Shown: positions 10,316-18,295 of the stretch, piece after piece | Position numbering within the stretch: position 1 is the stretch's first letter | How the letters are laid out: each line of letters begins with the position of its first letter | DNA from: Vreelandella lionensis | GTDB taxonomy: Bacteria > Pseudomonadota > Gammaproteobacteria > Pseudomonadales > Halomonadaceae | Assembly: GCF_002087295.1 (NCBI RefSeq) | Contig: NZ_MWVI01000089.1 | Coordinates: 1 to 64,000, forward strand | Reading direction: 5' to 3' | DNA length: 64,000 nucleotides | Translations under genes and position numbers: made by a program | Notes under the pieces: generated by a model | The model's input: the letters and a program-made list of their open reading frames with translations, nothing else | Databases searched by the model: none | Told to the model about the DNA's origin: nothing

Positions 10316-10421
10316 GATAAACTACGGTGGGATGGAGCTTTAGCTCGCAATGATGCATACACTGGTGCCTCGGCAGGCTAAGGGCGGCTGGTGCCGCCGT
10401 CCCCCAATAAATTGGCCTCAC
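10316..10421 (+). repeat. Direct repeat A, left copy, REP-like
   Basis: About 106 bases beginning GATAAACTACGGTGGGA and containing the palindrome GAGCTTTAGCTC. Bases 10361-10421 match 11848-11908 in 60 of 61 positions; the leading part is about 80% alike. Both copies have the same orientation and flank the two-gene cassette at 10640-11688. The region 10182-10315 before it holds only another degenerate REP head (GGAGGGAGCGGGCATGCC, 10287-10304) and no gene. Confidence 0.85.
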
Positions 10422-10596
10422 GGTGGGGGCACATTACTCGGGAATCGATCAGGCTTGCTGTAGGAGGGAGCTTTAGCTCGCGATGATGAAGGCAATGGCG
10501 CCGCCGTCGCCCAATAAATTAGCCTCCCACGGTGGGGGCTCATTACTCGGGAATCGATCAGGCTTGTTGTAGGAGGGAGCTTCCGCTCGCGATGAT
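10421..10596 (+). repeat. Tandem pair of REP-like units
   Basis: Two 67-base units, 10421-10487 and 10530-10596, differ at 4 positions. Each reads CGGTGGGGGC...CATTACTCGGGAATCGATC followed by a REP head, TGTAGGAGGGAGCTTTAGC (second unit TTCCGC instead of TTTAGC) and TCGCGATGAT. The GTAGGAGGGAGC...GCTCGCGATG layout closely resembles the REP elements of Pseudomonas (GTGGGAGCGGGC...GCCCGCGA). The stretch up to 10639 holds no gene; a 68-codon open frame here is only repeat sequence. Confidence 0.8.
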
Positions 10597-10639
10597 TGAG
10601 ACGGTGGGCAATGGGACCCTGCAAGGGCTTTCTTATCTT

Positions 10640-11068
10640 TCAGGCGCTAAGCCCGTGGAAGCGGCTGTGTTTGTCAGCATAAGTACGTGTTTGCAAAGGT
10701 AGCAGGGCTTTTCGAAGCGATACGGTGGTATCACTTAGCCCCCATCTTTTGCTAGGAGAATATCGGCCCGGTGTTAAAACCTCATCTTTTCCTAACAACT
10801 GCTGATGGTACCGCTGAGTCATCTGCTGTAAATCTAGCGCAGTATCACGGTGACAAACAGGATATTGGCTCAGCATTTCAAGAACACAGAGCGAACGTTG
10901 GAACTGCTCATGAGGCATAGCAGTAGCGAGGGTTTCGAGCTCTCTCCAAGTAGGCCGATACCCTTTATACCAGATGGAATCAGCCAGCTTTTTGATATCC
11001 TCAACAGCACTCTCAAGGGGACGAGCCCCCACCCGATATAGCTGCTTATGCGTGACGGAAAACTGCAT
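10640..11068 (-). CDS. Unknown 142-residue partner of the nucleotidyltransferase
   Basis: Not recognised. A small protein of mixed charge, mostly helical, with no signal peptide or membrane segment; its C-terminal third is basic (RTYADKHSRFHGL). It begins 2 bases after the stop of the nucleotidyltransferase gene, so the two are co-transcribed and probably act together, either as antitoxin/neutraliser or as substrate adaptor. The composition is AT-richer than flanking chromosomal genes. It is intact, with no sign of frameshift. The role is inferred only from gene pairing: nucleotidyltransferase toxins of the AbiEii/MenT kind are usually paired with a small regulator, but there the antitoxin normally comes first. 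Confidence 0.7.
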   Translation of the reverse strand: MQFSVTHKQLYRVGARPLESAVEDIKKLADSIWYKGYRPTWRELETLATAMPHEQFQRSLCVLEMLSQYPVCHRDTALDLQQMTQRYHQQLLGKDEVLTPGRYSPSKRWGLSDTTVSLRKALLPLQTRTYADKHSRFHGLSA

Positions 11069-11070
11069 CT

Positions 11071-11688
11071 TTAACCCTCGCTATGATGATACTCATCCAG
11101 CATCATTTTCAGATTACCTAAAATACGAGTTTCATCGCCAACATAGTAACTGATCGCTTCCCGAGCTAACCGTTCGAATTCTTCGATATCAACATAGGGG
11201 AGTTGCAGCAATGTTTGAATATCATTTTGGTCGCGTTCGCCAAAACGACCAAGCTTTGAGATTGCCACATCTAGCGCACTCGCGACATAGACTTCAACGT
11301 TAGGGGCATGACTTTGGATCATCAACCGAATGACACGATCTTCATAATCTTCATGCAATGGAGCTAATGTCGTGTTAAAGCTGATATCTAGCTCCAATAT
11401 TTGCACAACTCCTGCATCATCGGTAAACACATAGGCATCTTCGCCCAGAAGGGCGATAATATCAGACTTCTTAGCCAATCCATGTGATGCTACCTCAGCG
11501 TCAATATCGGCACTGCCTCGAGCTTGTGTGTGGATATGAACCGCACAGCCACCGAATACAATAGCCTGGAAGACCCCCTTTTCTCCGCTCCCATAGACAG
11601 GCACGAGCACATCAAAAAACTCAACTAGCGCGCGCCCAAGTGGTGTGTTGGGCTCGATGATTGGGTAATTACCTGGCGCAATCGGCAT
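11071..11688 (-). CDS. DUF6036/AbiEii-like nucleotidyltransferase, putative toxin
   Basis: 205-residue protein with the signature of minimal Pol-beta nucleotidyltransferases: Gly46-Gly47, then 13 residues, then Asp61-Ile-Asp63 (VFGGCAVHIHTQARGSADIDAEV region), with a likely third metal ligand at Asp101 (LELDISF). Downstream SALDVAISKLGRFGERDQNDI (residues 137-157, Lys145) resembles the K...R..KD motif of the AbiEii/DUF6036 group, whose members include toxins that modify tRNA or other targets. It is the first gene of a two-gene unit. Estimated GC is about 45% and falls to 35% locally, against about 65% in the exporter gene next door, so horizontal transfer is likely. Toxin activity is inferred, not shown. 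The family name is from memory of motifs. Confidence 0.7.
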   Translation of the reverse strand: MPIAPGNYPIIEPNTPLGRALVEFFDVLVPVYGSGEKGVFQAIVFGGCAVHIHTQARGSADIDAEVASHGLAKKSDIIALLGEDAYVFTDDAGVVQILELDISFNTTLAPLHEDYEDRVIRLMIQSHAPNVEVYVASALDVAISKLGRFGERDQNDIQTLLQLPYVDIEEFERLAREAISYYVGDETRILGNLKMMLDEYHHSEG

Positions 11689-11799
11689 AATCTCTCCTAA
11701 ATATACAAGAAAAAGTTACCTCTAATTGGCTCGCCGCTAAGCAGACGAAACTGTGAATAGCTGCCAGCAAGTGCTTTGGCTAATATGGCTGACTGTAGA

Positions 11800-11908
11800 G
11801 ATAAACTGCTGTGGGAAATGGGAGCTTTAGCTCGCGATGATGAAGGCACTGGGGCCTCGGCAGGCTAAGGGCGGCTGGTGCCGCCGTCCCCCAATAAATT
11901 GGCCTCAC
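11800..11908 (+). repeat. Direct repeat A, right copy, REP-like
   Basis: Begins GATAAACTGCTGTGGGAAAT, contains GGGAGCTTTAGCTCGCGATG, and ends with a 61-base block that differs from 10361-10421 at a single base. The bases between the cassette start (11688) and this copy hold no recognisable gene. Confidence 0.85.
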
Positions 11909-11911
11909 ACT

Positions 11912-12030
11912 CGTGTCTTCATCGCCTAATCAATTGGCCCCTACGACGGTTGCTTCATCGCCTAATCAGGTGCCCCTCCTACACCTGCCTTCGGCAATGC
12001 CCCGATAAACTGCTGTAGGAGGGAGTTTTT
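11912..12030 (+). repeat. Further REP-like fragments
   Basis: CTTCATCGCCTAATCA occurs twice (from about 11917 and 11952). An inverted REP head (CCCCTCCTACACC) follows, then GATAAACTGCTGTAGGAGGG (from about 12004), the head of the same repeat as at 11800. Alternating orientations resemble BIME-type REP clusters. No gene is present between 11689 and 12041. Confidence 0.65.
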
Positions 12031-12041
12031 ATGGCTGTAGA

Positions 12042-14607
12042 TTAAGCTTCGCCTAGCAGCCCTAAACTGGCGGCTGGGGCTTGTCTACGCAGGCTGTAGG
12101 AGAGCGCGTGGCCGATGATACCTATCAGCAGCGCGCCGCCGATGGGTAGCGTTAGCCATAGGCCGATATGTAGGCGCGGGGTTAAGTCGAGCCAGTAGAG
12201 GTAGAGCGCAGCAGTAGCCAGTTCCGCCAGGACTGCCCCTAGTAGGCCGCTGGCAAACCCGAGCAAGGCATATTCGGCCCCTTGCACGCGGGAGATCATC
12301 CGGTTGCCAGCACCAAATACCCGCAGCAGGCCACTCTCGTGGGCGCGCACCGGGCGGCTGGCGGTAAGCGCGGCGTAGAGCACACTCACGCCCGCCAACA
12401 GCACCAGGATAAGCACGAGTTCTACTGCGCGAGTCACTTGGGTCAATACATCGCGCACCTGCCCTAGGATGGCATCCACGTTGAGCAGCGAAACGCCGGG
12501 GAAGTCGCTGACCAGCTCGCGCACCAAGCCCTGCTCTTCGTCTGGCAGATGGAAAGCGGTGATGAAGCTATGGCCGAACGATTCCAGCACGCCGGGCGGG
12601 AAGATCACGAAGAAGTTCGGGTTAAAGCTGTCCCAATTCAGGCTGCGCAGGCTTTCAATACGGGTGGTGATGCTGTCGCTGCCCACGGCGAATGTGATTT
12701 CGTCTCCCAATCCCAAACCTAGACGCTCAGCCAAACCATCTTCTACCGAAATGGGGACAGTTTCTGAGTCGCTCGAAGGCGTCGCGTCCACTTCGCTCAT
12801 CCAGCCTTTTGGCTCACTGGCGGGCGTAAACCACTGCCCTGCCACCACTTGGTTGCCTTCGGGCAGTTCGGATTGCCACGTCAGGTTAAGTTCACGGCGC
12901 AGCGAGTTGTCGCCTCGAGCATCGGCGGGCACCGCATCTCTGGGCGCTTGTCCGTTAATCTCAGTAATACGCCCACGCACCATGGGATAAAGAGTGCTTT
13001 GGGTATCGACTCGAGGTGCCACCGCTTGCTCGAACGCATCCCGCTCGCCGGGCTGAATGTTGATGGCAAAGTAGTTGGGGGTGTCTTCTGGTAGTTGATC
13101 TTGCCAAGTAGTGAGCAGATCCCCACGCACCAGGACGATCATCGCCATAGCAAAAAACGTAACCGAAAATGCCAGCAGTTGGCCAAGCCCCGCCTGCTTG
13201 CGGCGGGCCAACTGCCGCCCGCCCAAGCGAAATGCCTGAACCCACTCGCTGCCGCCCTTAAGGCGCTGCACAGCGCGAAGCAAACCATTCAGCAATAAAG
13301 AACTCACGCCCCACAGCAGCGCCAGTAAAGCCGAGCCACCCACCAGAAGCGCCAAGGCTAGAGGGAAGCTGCCTGAATAGAGCCACAGCAGGCCGCCAAA
13401 TCCGATGCGGGCCACCCCCACCACCAGCCAAGCGGCGGGCGGCAGCGGGTCCAGCTCTCGGCGCAGGACTTTCAGCGCGCTCACCTGCTTGATACGCAGC
13501 AGCGTTGGGCCTGCAAACCCCACCAGCACCGCCAGCGCGGTGAAGATACCGAGCCATAGCGGCATAATGCCAGGGGGTGGCAGCGTCATGGGCAGAAAGC
13601 TCGTCAATAGCCACAGCAGCACTGCTTGGCCTACCAAGCCCAGCAGCGCGCCAATGAGGGAGGCCATTAACGCCAGCCCAATGAGTTGCAGGCTGAAAAT
13701 CGTCACAAGCTGATACTGGCTGGCCCCAAAGCAGCGCAGCAGCGCAGCGGTATCCAGGTGACGCTCTACGTAGCGGCGGGGCGACATAGCAACCGCCACC
13801 CCAGCCAACAGCACCGCTGCTAACCCGGCAAGGCCTAAGTAGCTTTCCGCACGTTGCAGGGCATTACCAAGCTGCGGGCGGTCTACCCGCACATCACGTA
13901 CTTCTACGCCGTCGCGCCTTAGCTGTGCCAACAAGCCTTGCACCTGATCTAACGCGGCGGGCGGCCCGGCGGCCAGAAGTTCAAATTCAATGCGCGAACC
14001 CTGGCTGTACTAAGCCGGTGGCTTCAAGGTCAGCGGTATTGAGCATCAAACGCGGGTTGAAGTTACCAAAACCTGCGGACTGGTCCGCTTCGCGCTCGAT
14101 AATCCCGCTAATGGTCAGCTCCGTTTGCCCCACCTGCACGCGGTCGCCAATCTCTATCTCAATCAGCTCGGCTAACCGTGGGTCTGCCCAGGCTTCGCCT
14201 GCAGGTGGGCCAGAGGCGATTTGCTCGACGCCGTTGCCCCTATCTACGTGAGATACACCGTAATGCGGGTACACGTCATCCACCGCTTTGAGGCTGGCGG
14301 GCTGGAAGCGCTCCCCCTGGCTGATCATGGAGACCAAGTCCACCTGATCGCTCAGCTTAAAACTTGCCTGCTCTAGCGTATTGCGCAGCTCTTCTGGGAA
14401 AGGGTCGCGCTGTTCGAGCACTAAATCGCCACCCAGCATCTGCCCGGCTTGGCGCTCAAGGCCACGCTCTAACCTATCAAGAAAGAAGGCAATCATGGTT
14501 GAAGCGGCCACCGCCAGTACCAGCGCGACGAACAGCGCCCGCACAACCGCCGCGCGCAGGTCGCGCTTTAAGCTCCGAGCAGCCAAACGCCAATTAATAT
14601 CACTCAT
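12042..14607 (-). CDS. FtsX-type ABC transporter permease, YbbP-like (frameshifted)
   Basis: Large permease of about 855 residues with two FtsX cores: an N-terminal helix, a periplasmic domain, then a membrane bundle near VAVAMSPRRYVERHLDTAALLRCFG, and a second bundle at the C-terminus with the typical SRPVRAHESGLLRVFGAGNR. An extra G at about 13988-13992 splits it: VQPGFAH-stop should read VQPGSRIEFELLAAGPP, which continues in the next frame to 12042. It overlaps the ATPase gene by 8 bases. With TesA opposite, this is the ybbP-ybbA/tesA arrangement known from E. coli. Such LolCDE/MacB-like exporters move lipids or other envelope molecules; the YbbAP substrate is not settled. Confidence 0.85.
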
Positions 14608-15415
14608 CGCCTTCCCCGCTGTTGGCTGGGGCTGGCTCGAACGGGACGAGCTGGCCGTTGGTCAGGCGCAGGCAGCGGTCGCAGCGGCGCGCTAAGGCGT
14701 GGTCGTGGGTGACGAGAATCAGCGTTGTGCCCGCTTCTTTATTCAGCGTGAAAAGCAGGTCGATGATCTGCGCGCCGGTATCCGGGTCCAGGTTGCCAGT
14801 CGGCTCAGCGGCAAACACCAGCTCAGGGTCCGTCACGAAGGCACGCGCAATGGCGACCCGCTGCTGTTCACCGCCAGAGAGCTGTTTGGGCTGGTGGGAA
14901 GTGCGCTCGCCAAGCCCTACACGCTCCAACCACTGCTGGGCAGTACGGGTTTCTCCGGCGCGGGGCGAAAGCTCTAGCGGCAGCAGCACGTTTTCCAGCG
15001 CGCTGAGGGTCGGCAGCAGCTGAAAGTTTGGGAACACGAACCCCACTCGCCCCGCCCGCAACGCCGCGCGGCCATCCTCATCCAGGCGGCTTAACGCGTG
15101 GCCGAAAAGCGTTAGCTCGCCATCGCTGGGGGTGTCCAACCCTGCCAGCAGGCCTAATAGCGTTGATTTCCCCGCCCCGCTTTTACCCAGGATCGCCACG
15201 CTTTCTCCTGCCGCCACGCTTAGGGAAAGGTCGTGTAAGATGGTGAGAGTGCGCTCACCACTGATCACTCGCTTGGCAAGCTTTTCCGCCTTTAGCACTG
15301 GCTGACTGGCTGCTTCGTGGGGAACCTTCTTGGCCTGTGGTGTGTCGGTGGAGGGCTGACGCGTGCGAGCGTCTTCGGTGGGCATATTGGACGTAGGGTC
15401 AGAGGAGTAGGACAT
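14600..15415 (-). CDS. ABC transporter ATP-binding protein, YbbA/LolD-like
   Basis: 271-residue ATPase partner of the FtsX permease. Walker A GKSGAGKST, signature LSGGEQQRVAIARAF, Walker B LVFAAEPTGNLD (Ala-Glu in place of the usual Asp-Glu: LVFADEPTGNLD is expected, so one residue of the Walker B motif is unusual or miscalled) and the switch His in VTHDHAL. The first roughly 40 residues, polar and Pro/Thr-rich, exceed the family length, so the real start could be the internal ATG at 15385; AGGGA lies 11 bases before the ATG at 15415. The longer start overlaps the tesA start codon on the other strand. Confidence 0.88.
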   Translation of the reverse strand: MSYSSDPTSNMPTEDARTRQPSTDTPQAKKVPHEAASQPVLKAEKLAKRVISGERTLTILHDLSLSVAAGESVAILGKSGAGKSTLLGLLAGLDTPSDGELTLFGHALSRLDEDGRAALRAGRVGFVFPNFQLLPTLSALENVLLPLELSPRAGETRTAQQWLERVGLGERTSHQPKQLSGGEQQRVAIARAFVTDPELVFAAEPTGNLDPDTGAQIIDLLFTLNKEAGTTLILVTHDHALARRCDRCLRLTNGQLVPFEPAPANSGEGDE

Positions 15416-16101
15416 GAAGCGTGGATTCCCTTTAGCAATTCAAAAACTGGCTGATCGAGTCACGGCTCGCCTTAGATTTTCGTGCGCTTTTGCGCTGGTC
15501 GCTTTAATAAGCACTGCGCCCCTTTACGCCGAAGAGCCACCTACACTGCTAATAATGGGCGATAGCTTAAGCGCTGCCTACGGCATTGAGCAGGATCAGA
15601 GTTGGGTAACGCTGCTCGCGGAGCGCCTGGAAGACGACGCGCAGGTGGTAAATGCCAGCATCAGCGGGGAAACCACCTCAGGCGGCGCCCAGCGATTTGC
15701 CGATATTATCGGACAGCAGCAGCCAGATATCGTTCTTTTAGAACTTGGCGGCAACGATGGCTTACGCGGTTTACCACCTGCCCAAATGCGCGCCAATCTA
15801 GCCACCATGATTGAGCAGAGCCAACAAGCCGATGCTGAGGTACTGCTGCTGGGTATCGATAGTTCCACCAAACTACGGCCAAGCCTACCGCGATGCTTTC
15901 ACTGGGGTCTATCACTCCCTAGCGGAGGAGTACGATCTCTCGTTAGTGCCTTTCCTGCTGGAAGACATCGCGCTTAATAAACAACTGATGCAAAGCGATG
16001 GTATTCACCCTACCGCCGAGGCCCAGCCGATTATATTGGATAACGTGTGGCCAGCGCTTGAGCCCATGTTGGAAGAGACGTACCAGGCTTCTTCTCAGTA
16101 G
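15414..16101 (+). CDS. tesA: Arylesterase/acyl-CoA thioesterase TesA (frameshifted)
   Basis: Periplasmic SGNH hydrolase acting on acyl-CoA, esters and lysophospholipids. A signal peptide ends near APLYAEEP. The blocks are GDSLSAAYG (nucleophile Ser), ISGETTSGG, LGGNDGLRG (oxyanion Gly and Asn) and SDGIHPTAEAQ (Asp and His of the triad). The frame is lost at about 15860-15868: LLLGI should run into VPPNYGQAYRDAF in the next frame, ending at 16101, for about 228 residues. The start is supported by AGAGGAG 6 bases upstream. The gene is divergent from ybbA/ybbP as in E. coli, with the two start codons overlapping. Confidence 0.92.
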
Positions 16102-16187
16102 CGTACTTTGCGTACGGCACTGACTCGCTGAGCAACGCCATTTTTTCATGCCTTGCACGCATGTAGTCTAAGAACTTCTATGTTTTC

Positions 16188-16480
16188 ATGCTTGCTATTA
16201 AACAGACTGACATTTACCGGCGATGGGAACGTAAGCTCAGCGATTCGCGCGCCAAATTGCCGCCCATATTTTCAGGCTGGCCAACGGATTAGCTGGCGAT
16301 GTAAAACCCGTTGGCCAAGGCATCAGTAAACTGCGTATTCATCATGGCCCAGGATATCGTGTCTATTTTAAACAACGCGGTAATGAGCTTGTCATCCTGT
16401 TGTGTGGTGGCGATAAAAGCACACAGCAAAACGATATCGATACAGCGCAGCGTCTGGCAGCAGAATGGGAGGAATCATGA
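16188..16480 (+). CDS. HigB/RelE-family toxin (frameshifted)
   Basis: Small toxin of about 97 residues expected to be a ribosome-dependent mRNA interferase. It starts MLAIKQTDIYRRWERKLSDSRA; after a one-base loss at about 16243-16250 it continues in another frame as ..AAHIFRLANGLAGDVKPVG, then KLRIHHGPGYRVYFKQRG and ILLCGGDKSTQQNDID. This is the standard sequence of putative addiction-module killer proteins (GDVKPVG, RIHHGPGYRVYF, LCGGDKS). Its TGA overlaps the antitoxin ATG (ATGA), the usual toxin-first higBA layout. If the lesion is real the toxin is dead. It was found by reading; each half is short. Confidence 0.8.
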
Positions 16481-16779
16481 GCGATAAGATTTACGACTAT
16501 GACCCAGCAGCAGCCTTAGAGAACGATGAAGCCATCGCGCTCTTTCTCGCTGATGCGCTGGAAACCGGAGATGCCACTTATGTTGCTAAAGCGATGGGTA
16601 TCGTAGCGCGCGCTAAAGGAATGACAGAGCTTGCTCGCGAAACCGGCCTCTCCCGTGAGCAGCTCTATCGTTCGTTCAGCGAGCAAGGCAACCCAACGCT
16701 GAAGACAATGTTGGCCGTCATGCGTGCACTGGGTATGGACTTGACGGCGAAGCCACACCAAGAAGAACCAACAGCATAA
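16477..16779 (+). CDS. HigA-type antitoxin (addiction module antidote)
   Basis: 100-residue DNA-binding antitoxin beginning MSDKIYDYDPAAALENDEAIALFLADALETGD and ending with a helix-turn-helix (LARETGLSREQLYRSFSEQGNPTLKTMLAVMRALG), characteristic of the putative addiction module antidote family. The ATG at 16477 is preferred over one 12 bases upstream because GGGAGG directly precedes it. It neutralises the HigB toxin encoded just upstream and probably represses the operon. The gene is intact even though the toxin frame is broken. Confidence 0.88.
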   Translation: MSDKIYDYDPAAALENDEAIALFLADALETGDATYVAKAMGIVARAKGMTELARETGLSREQLYRSFSEQGNPTLKTMLAVMRALGMDLTAKPHQEEPTA

Positions 16780-16945
16780 AACATTGCCTTTGTGTTTGAT
16801 CTGACCAAGCGCTCTGCCGTAATAATTTCCTTCCCGAATATCTGAAAACGTTTGGATGCCAATAGGCAGCTTGCGGCGGTTGGCGTTGGGCACGGTGGCT
16901 TCCCGCGGTCCACGTACATCATTAATGCCTAATAGCACAGCGTTA

Positions 16946-17872
16946 TTACACAAAGAGGTCGTAGGTTGACGATTCAATCCATCTTTTGGCTGCGCGCTTT
17001 TCTCGTTTACCTGGCAGCTGCTGTATTCCAGCCCGCATAAAATAAGCACTAATCCGACCAGCGTGGAGGGGAGCATTGGCTCGCCAACCACAAGGTAGAG
17101 CAGCAGCAGCGATACCGGCGGGGATAGGAAAGATCAGGTTAGAGACTTTAGCCGTGCGGGACACTTTTTGTACGGCCATTTGCCAGAGTACAAAGGCAAC
17201 GCCCATTTCAAACAGGCCGACATAAACGCCTGCGCCTATCGCTGGCCAACCATGCCACTGCAAGCCTGGGCCAAGCAGTAACAATATGGTTAGCACCGGT
17301 AACCCAACGCTAAAATTTTGCCACTGGCCTACCAGGGGTTGTCGTTGATCCCGCGCGTTGAGCAGCCAGTAGAGTGCCCACAATAGGGTTGATGAGAGCG
17401 CCAGCAGCACGCCCAAGGGGTCTTCAAACGCGACATTGAAGACATTGCCCCGCGTAGCAATTACCCAAACGCCGCTATAGGCCACCAACCCCGCCGCCAC
17501 ATCCAGGCGGGTTAAGCGGTGCCCCAGTAACCGCACCGCCAGAAACGCCATGGCAAGCGCCCAGGTGTAGGTCAGCGCCATGGCCTCTTGACCCGGCAGC
17601 CGGTCATAGGCGGCAAATAGCACCAGATAGTACGCCACGGGGTTCATTAGCCCGGCCCAGAGCGCTGTTCGCCAGCCTTGGCGCAGCGGTAGCGGCATAT
17701 TGCCCTGTTTGATGACCAGTGCGCCCATCAACAGCCAGGAAACCAGCGCCGCTATCCACATCAGCTCCAGGGGGCTCATCCATGCAAGGGCTACCTTGAA
17801 GGCGGTGGCAACGGTCGACCACAGTGCTACAGCGCCCAATCCATACAGCATCGCCTGTCGGTCTTGGGTCAT
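16946..17872 (-). CDS. EamA/DMT-family transporter (locally frameshifted)
   Basis: Ten-helix drug/metabolite transporter of about 308 residues, with two EamA repeats beginning LYGLGAVALWSTVATAFKVAL and DPLGVLLALSSTLLWALYWLLNARD. Near the end the frame reads SNLIFPIPAGIAAAALPCGW; the family expects SNLIF followed by a helix and GEPM, and that sequence (VSLLLLYLVVGEPMLPSTLVGLVLILCGL) is present in the next frame from about 17118. A second change at about 17030-17040 would return to the first frame and the stop at 16946, so a +1/-1 pair is likely. The start overlaps the Rdx-family gene by 4 bases. Substrate unknown. Confidence 0.82.
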   Translation of the reverse strand: MTQDRQAMLYGLGAVALWSTVATAFKVALAWMSPLELMWIAALVSWLLMGALVIKQGNMPLPLRQGWRTALWAGLMNPVAYYLVLFAAYDRLPGQEAMALTYTWALAMAFLAVRLLGHRLTRLDVAAGLVAYSGVWVIATRGNVFNVAFEDPLGVLLALSSTLLWALYWLLNARDQRQPLVGQWQNFSVGLPVLTILLLLGPGLQWHGWPAIGAGVYVGLFEMGVAFVLWQMAVQKVSRTAKVSNLIFPIPAGIAAAALPCGWRANAPLHAGRISAYFMRAGIQQLPGKREKRAAKRWIESSTYDLFV

Positions 17873-18138
17873 CGGTCGATATGCCCCAGGTCGCGGGCAG
17901 GGTCGATCTGGTCATGCACTTGCTGCTTGAGTGTTTTGATGTCGGGAAAGCCACCATCGCGCTTGCGCTCCCATAGCAGCGTGTCGCCACACCAGATCTC
18001 AAACGTACCGCCGTGGGAGGGGGAGAGCGCGACCTCTGTTAGCTGCTCGCCAAACGTGGAGAGAGGTTCTTGGGCATACCAGGCGCTACGCAACAGCCAC
18101 TGGCATTGGGTACAGTAGCGAATGTGAATGCGGGTCAT
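17869..18138 (-). CDS. SelT/SelW/SelH (Rdx) family protein
   Basis: 89-residue thioredoxin-like protein. The N-terminus IRYCTQCQWLLRSAWYAQEPLSTF carries the CxxC redox site of the Rdx family with two cysteines and no selenocysteine, and GGTFEIWCGDTLLWERKRDGGFPD is the conserved second half. A redox role is likely, but the partner is unknown. Its stop overlaps the start of the EamA transporter (ATGA), so the two form an operon. Confidence 0.9.
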   Translation of the reverse strand: MTRIHIRYCTQCQWLLRSAWYAQEPLSTFGEQLTEVALSPSHGGTFEIWCGDTLLWERKRDGGFPDIKTLKQQVHDQIDPARDLGHIDR

Positions 18139-18173
18139 CTTTTTGAGTCCTTATCTATCCGTTCCTTTGAAAC

Positions 18174-18237
18174 GCAGGTTTTTACAGCACAGGCTTTTGG
18201 AACACAGGGCTTTTTAAATACAGGTTTTAAAATACAG
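18174..18237 (+). repeat. Imperfect 15-base direct repeats with ACAGG core
   Basis: The core (G/A)CAGG followed by a T-rich run recurs at 18174, 18189, 18204 and 18220, and ACAG at 18234, with spacing of 14-16 bases, in the gap between two divergent genes and 59 bases before the MFS start. It could be a tandem binding site or slippage-generated sequence. Confidence 0.5.
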
Positions 18238-18295
18238 TGTGGCATCCTAAGTAGGCATTCTGTCATCTTAAATTAGCAATCGCCAAGGAACCGAC

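Noticed and set aside
10418-10624. 68-codon open frame on the - strand
   Set aside because: It consists entirely of REP-like repeat sequence, with no ribosome site and no similarity to a protein family.
16516-17091. 191-codon open frame on the - strand, opposite higA
   Set aside because: Only its first 30 codons are meaningful, as the frameshifted end of the EamA transporter; the remainder is antisense to higA.
18174-18237. Possible CRISPR array
   Set aside because: Repeats are only about 5 conserved bases with 10-base spacing, with no cas genes anywhere in the window.
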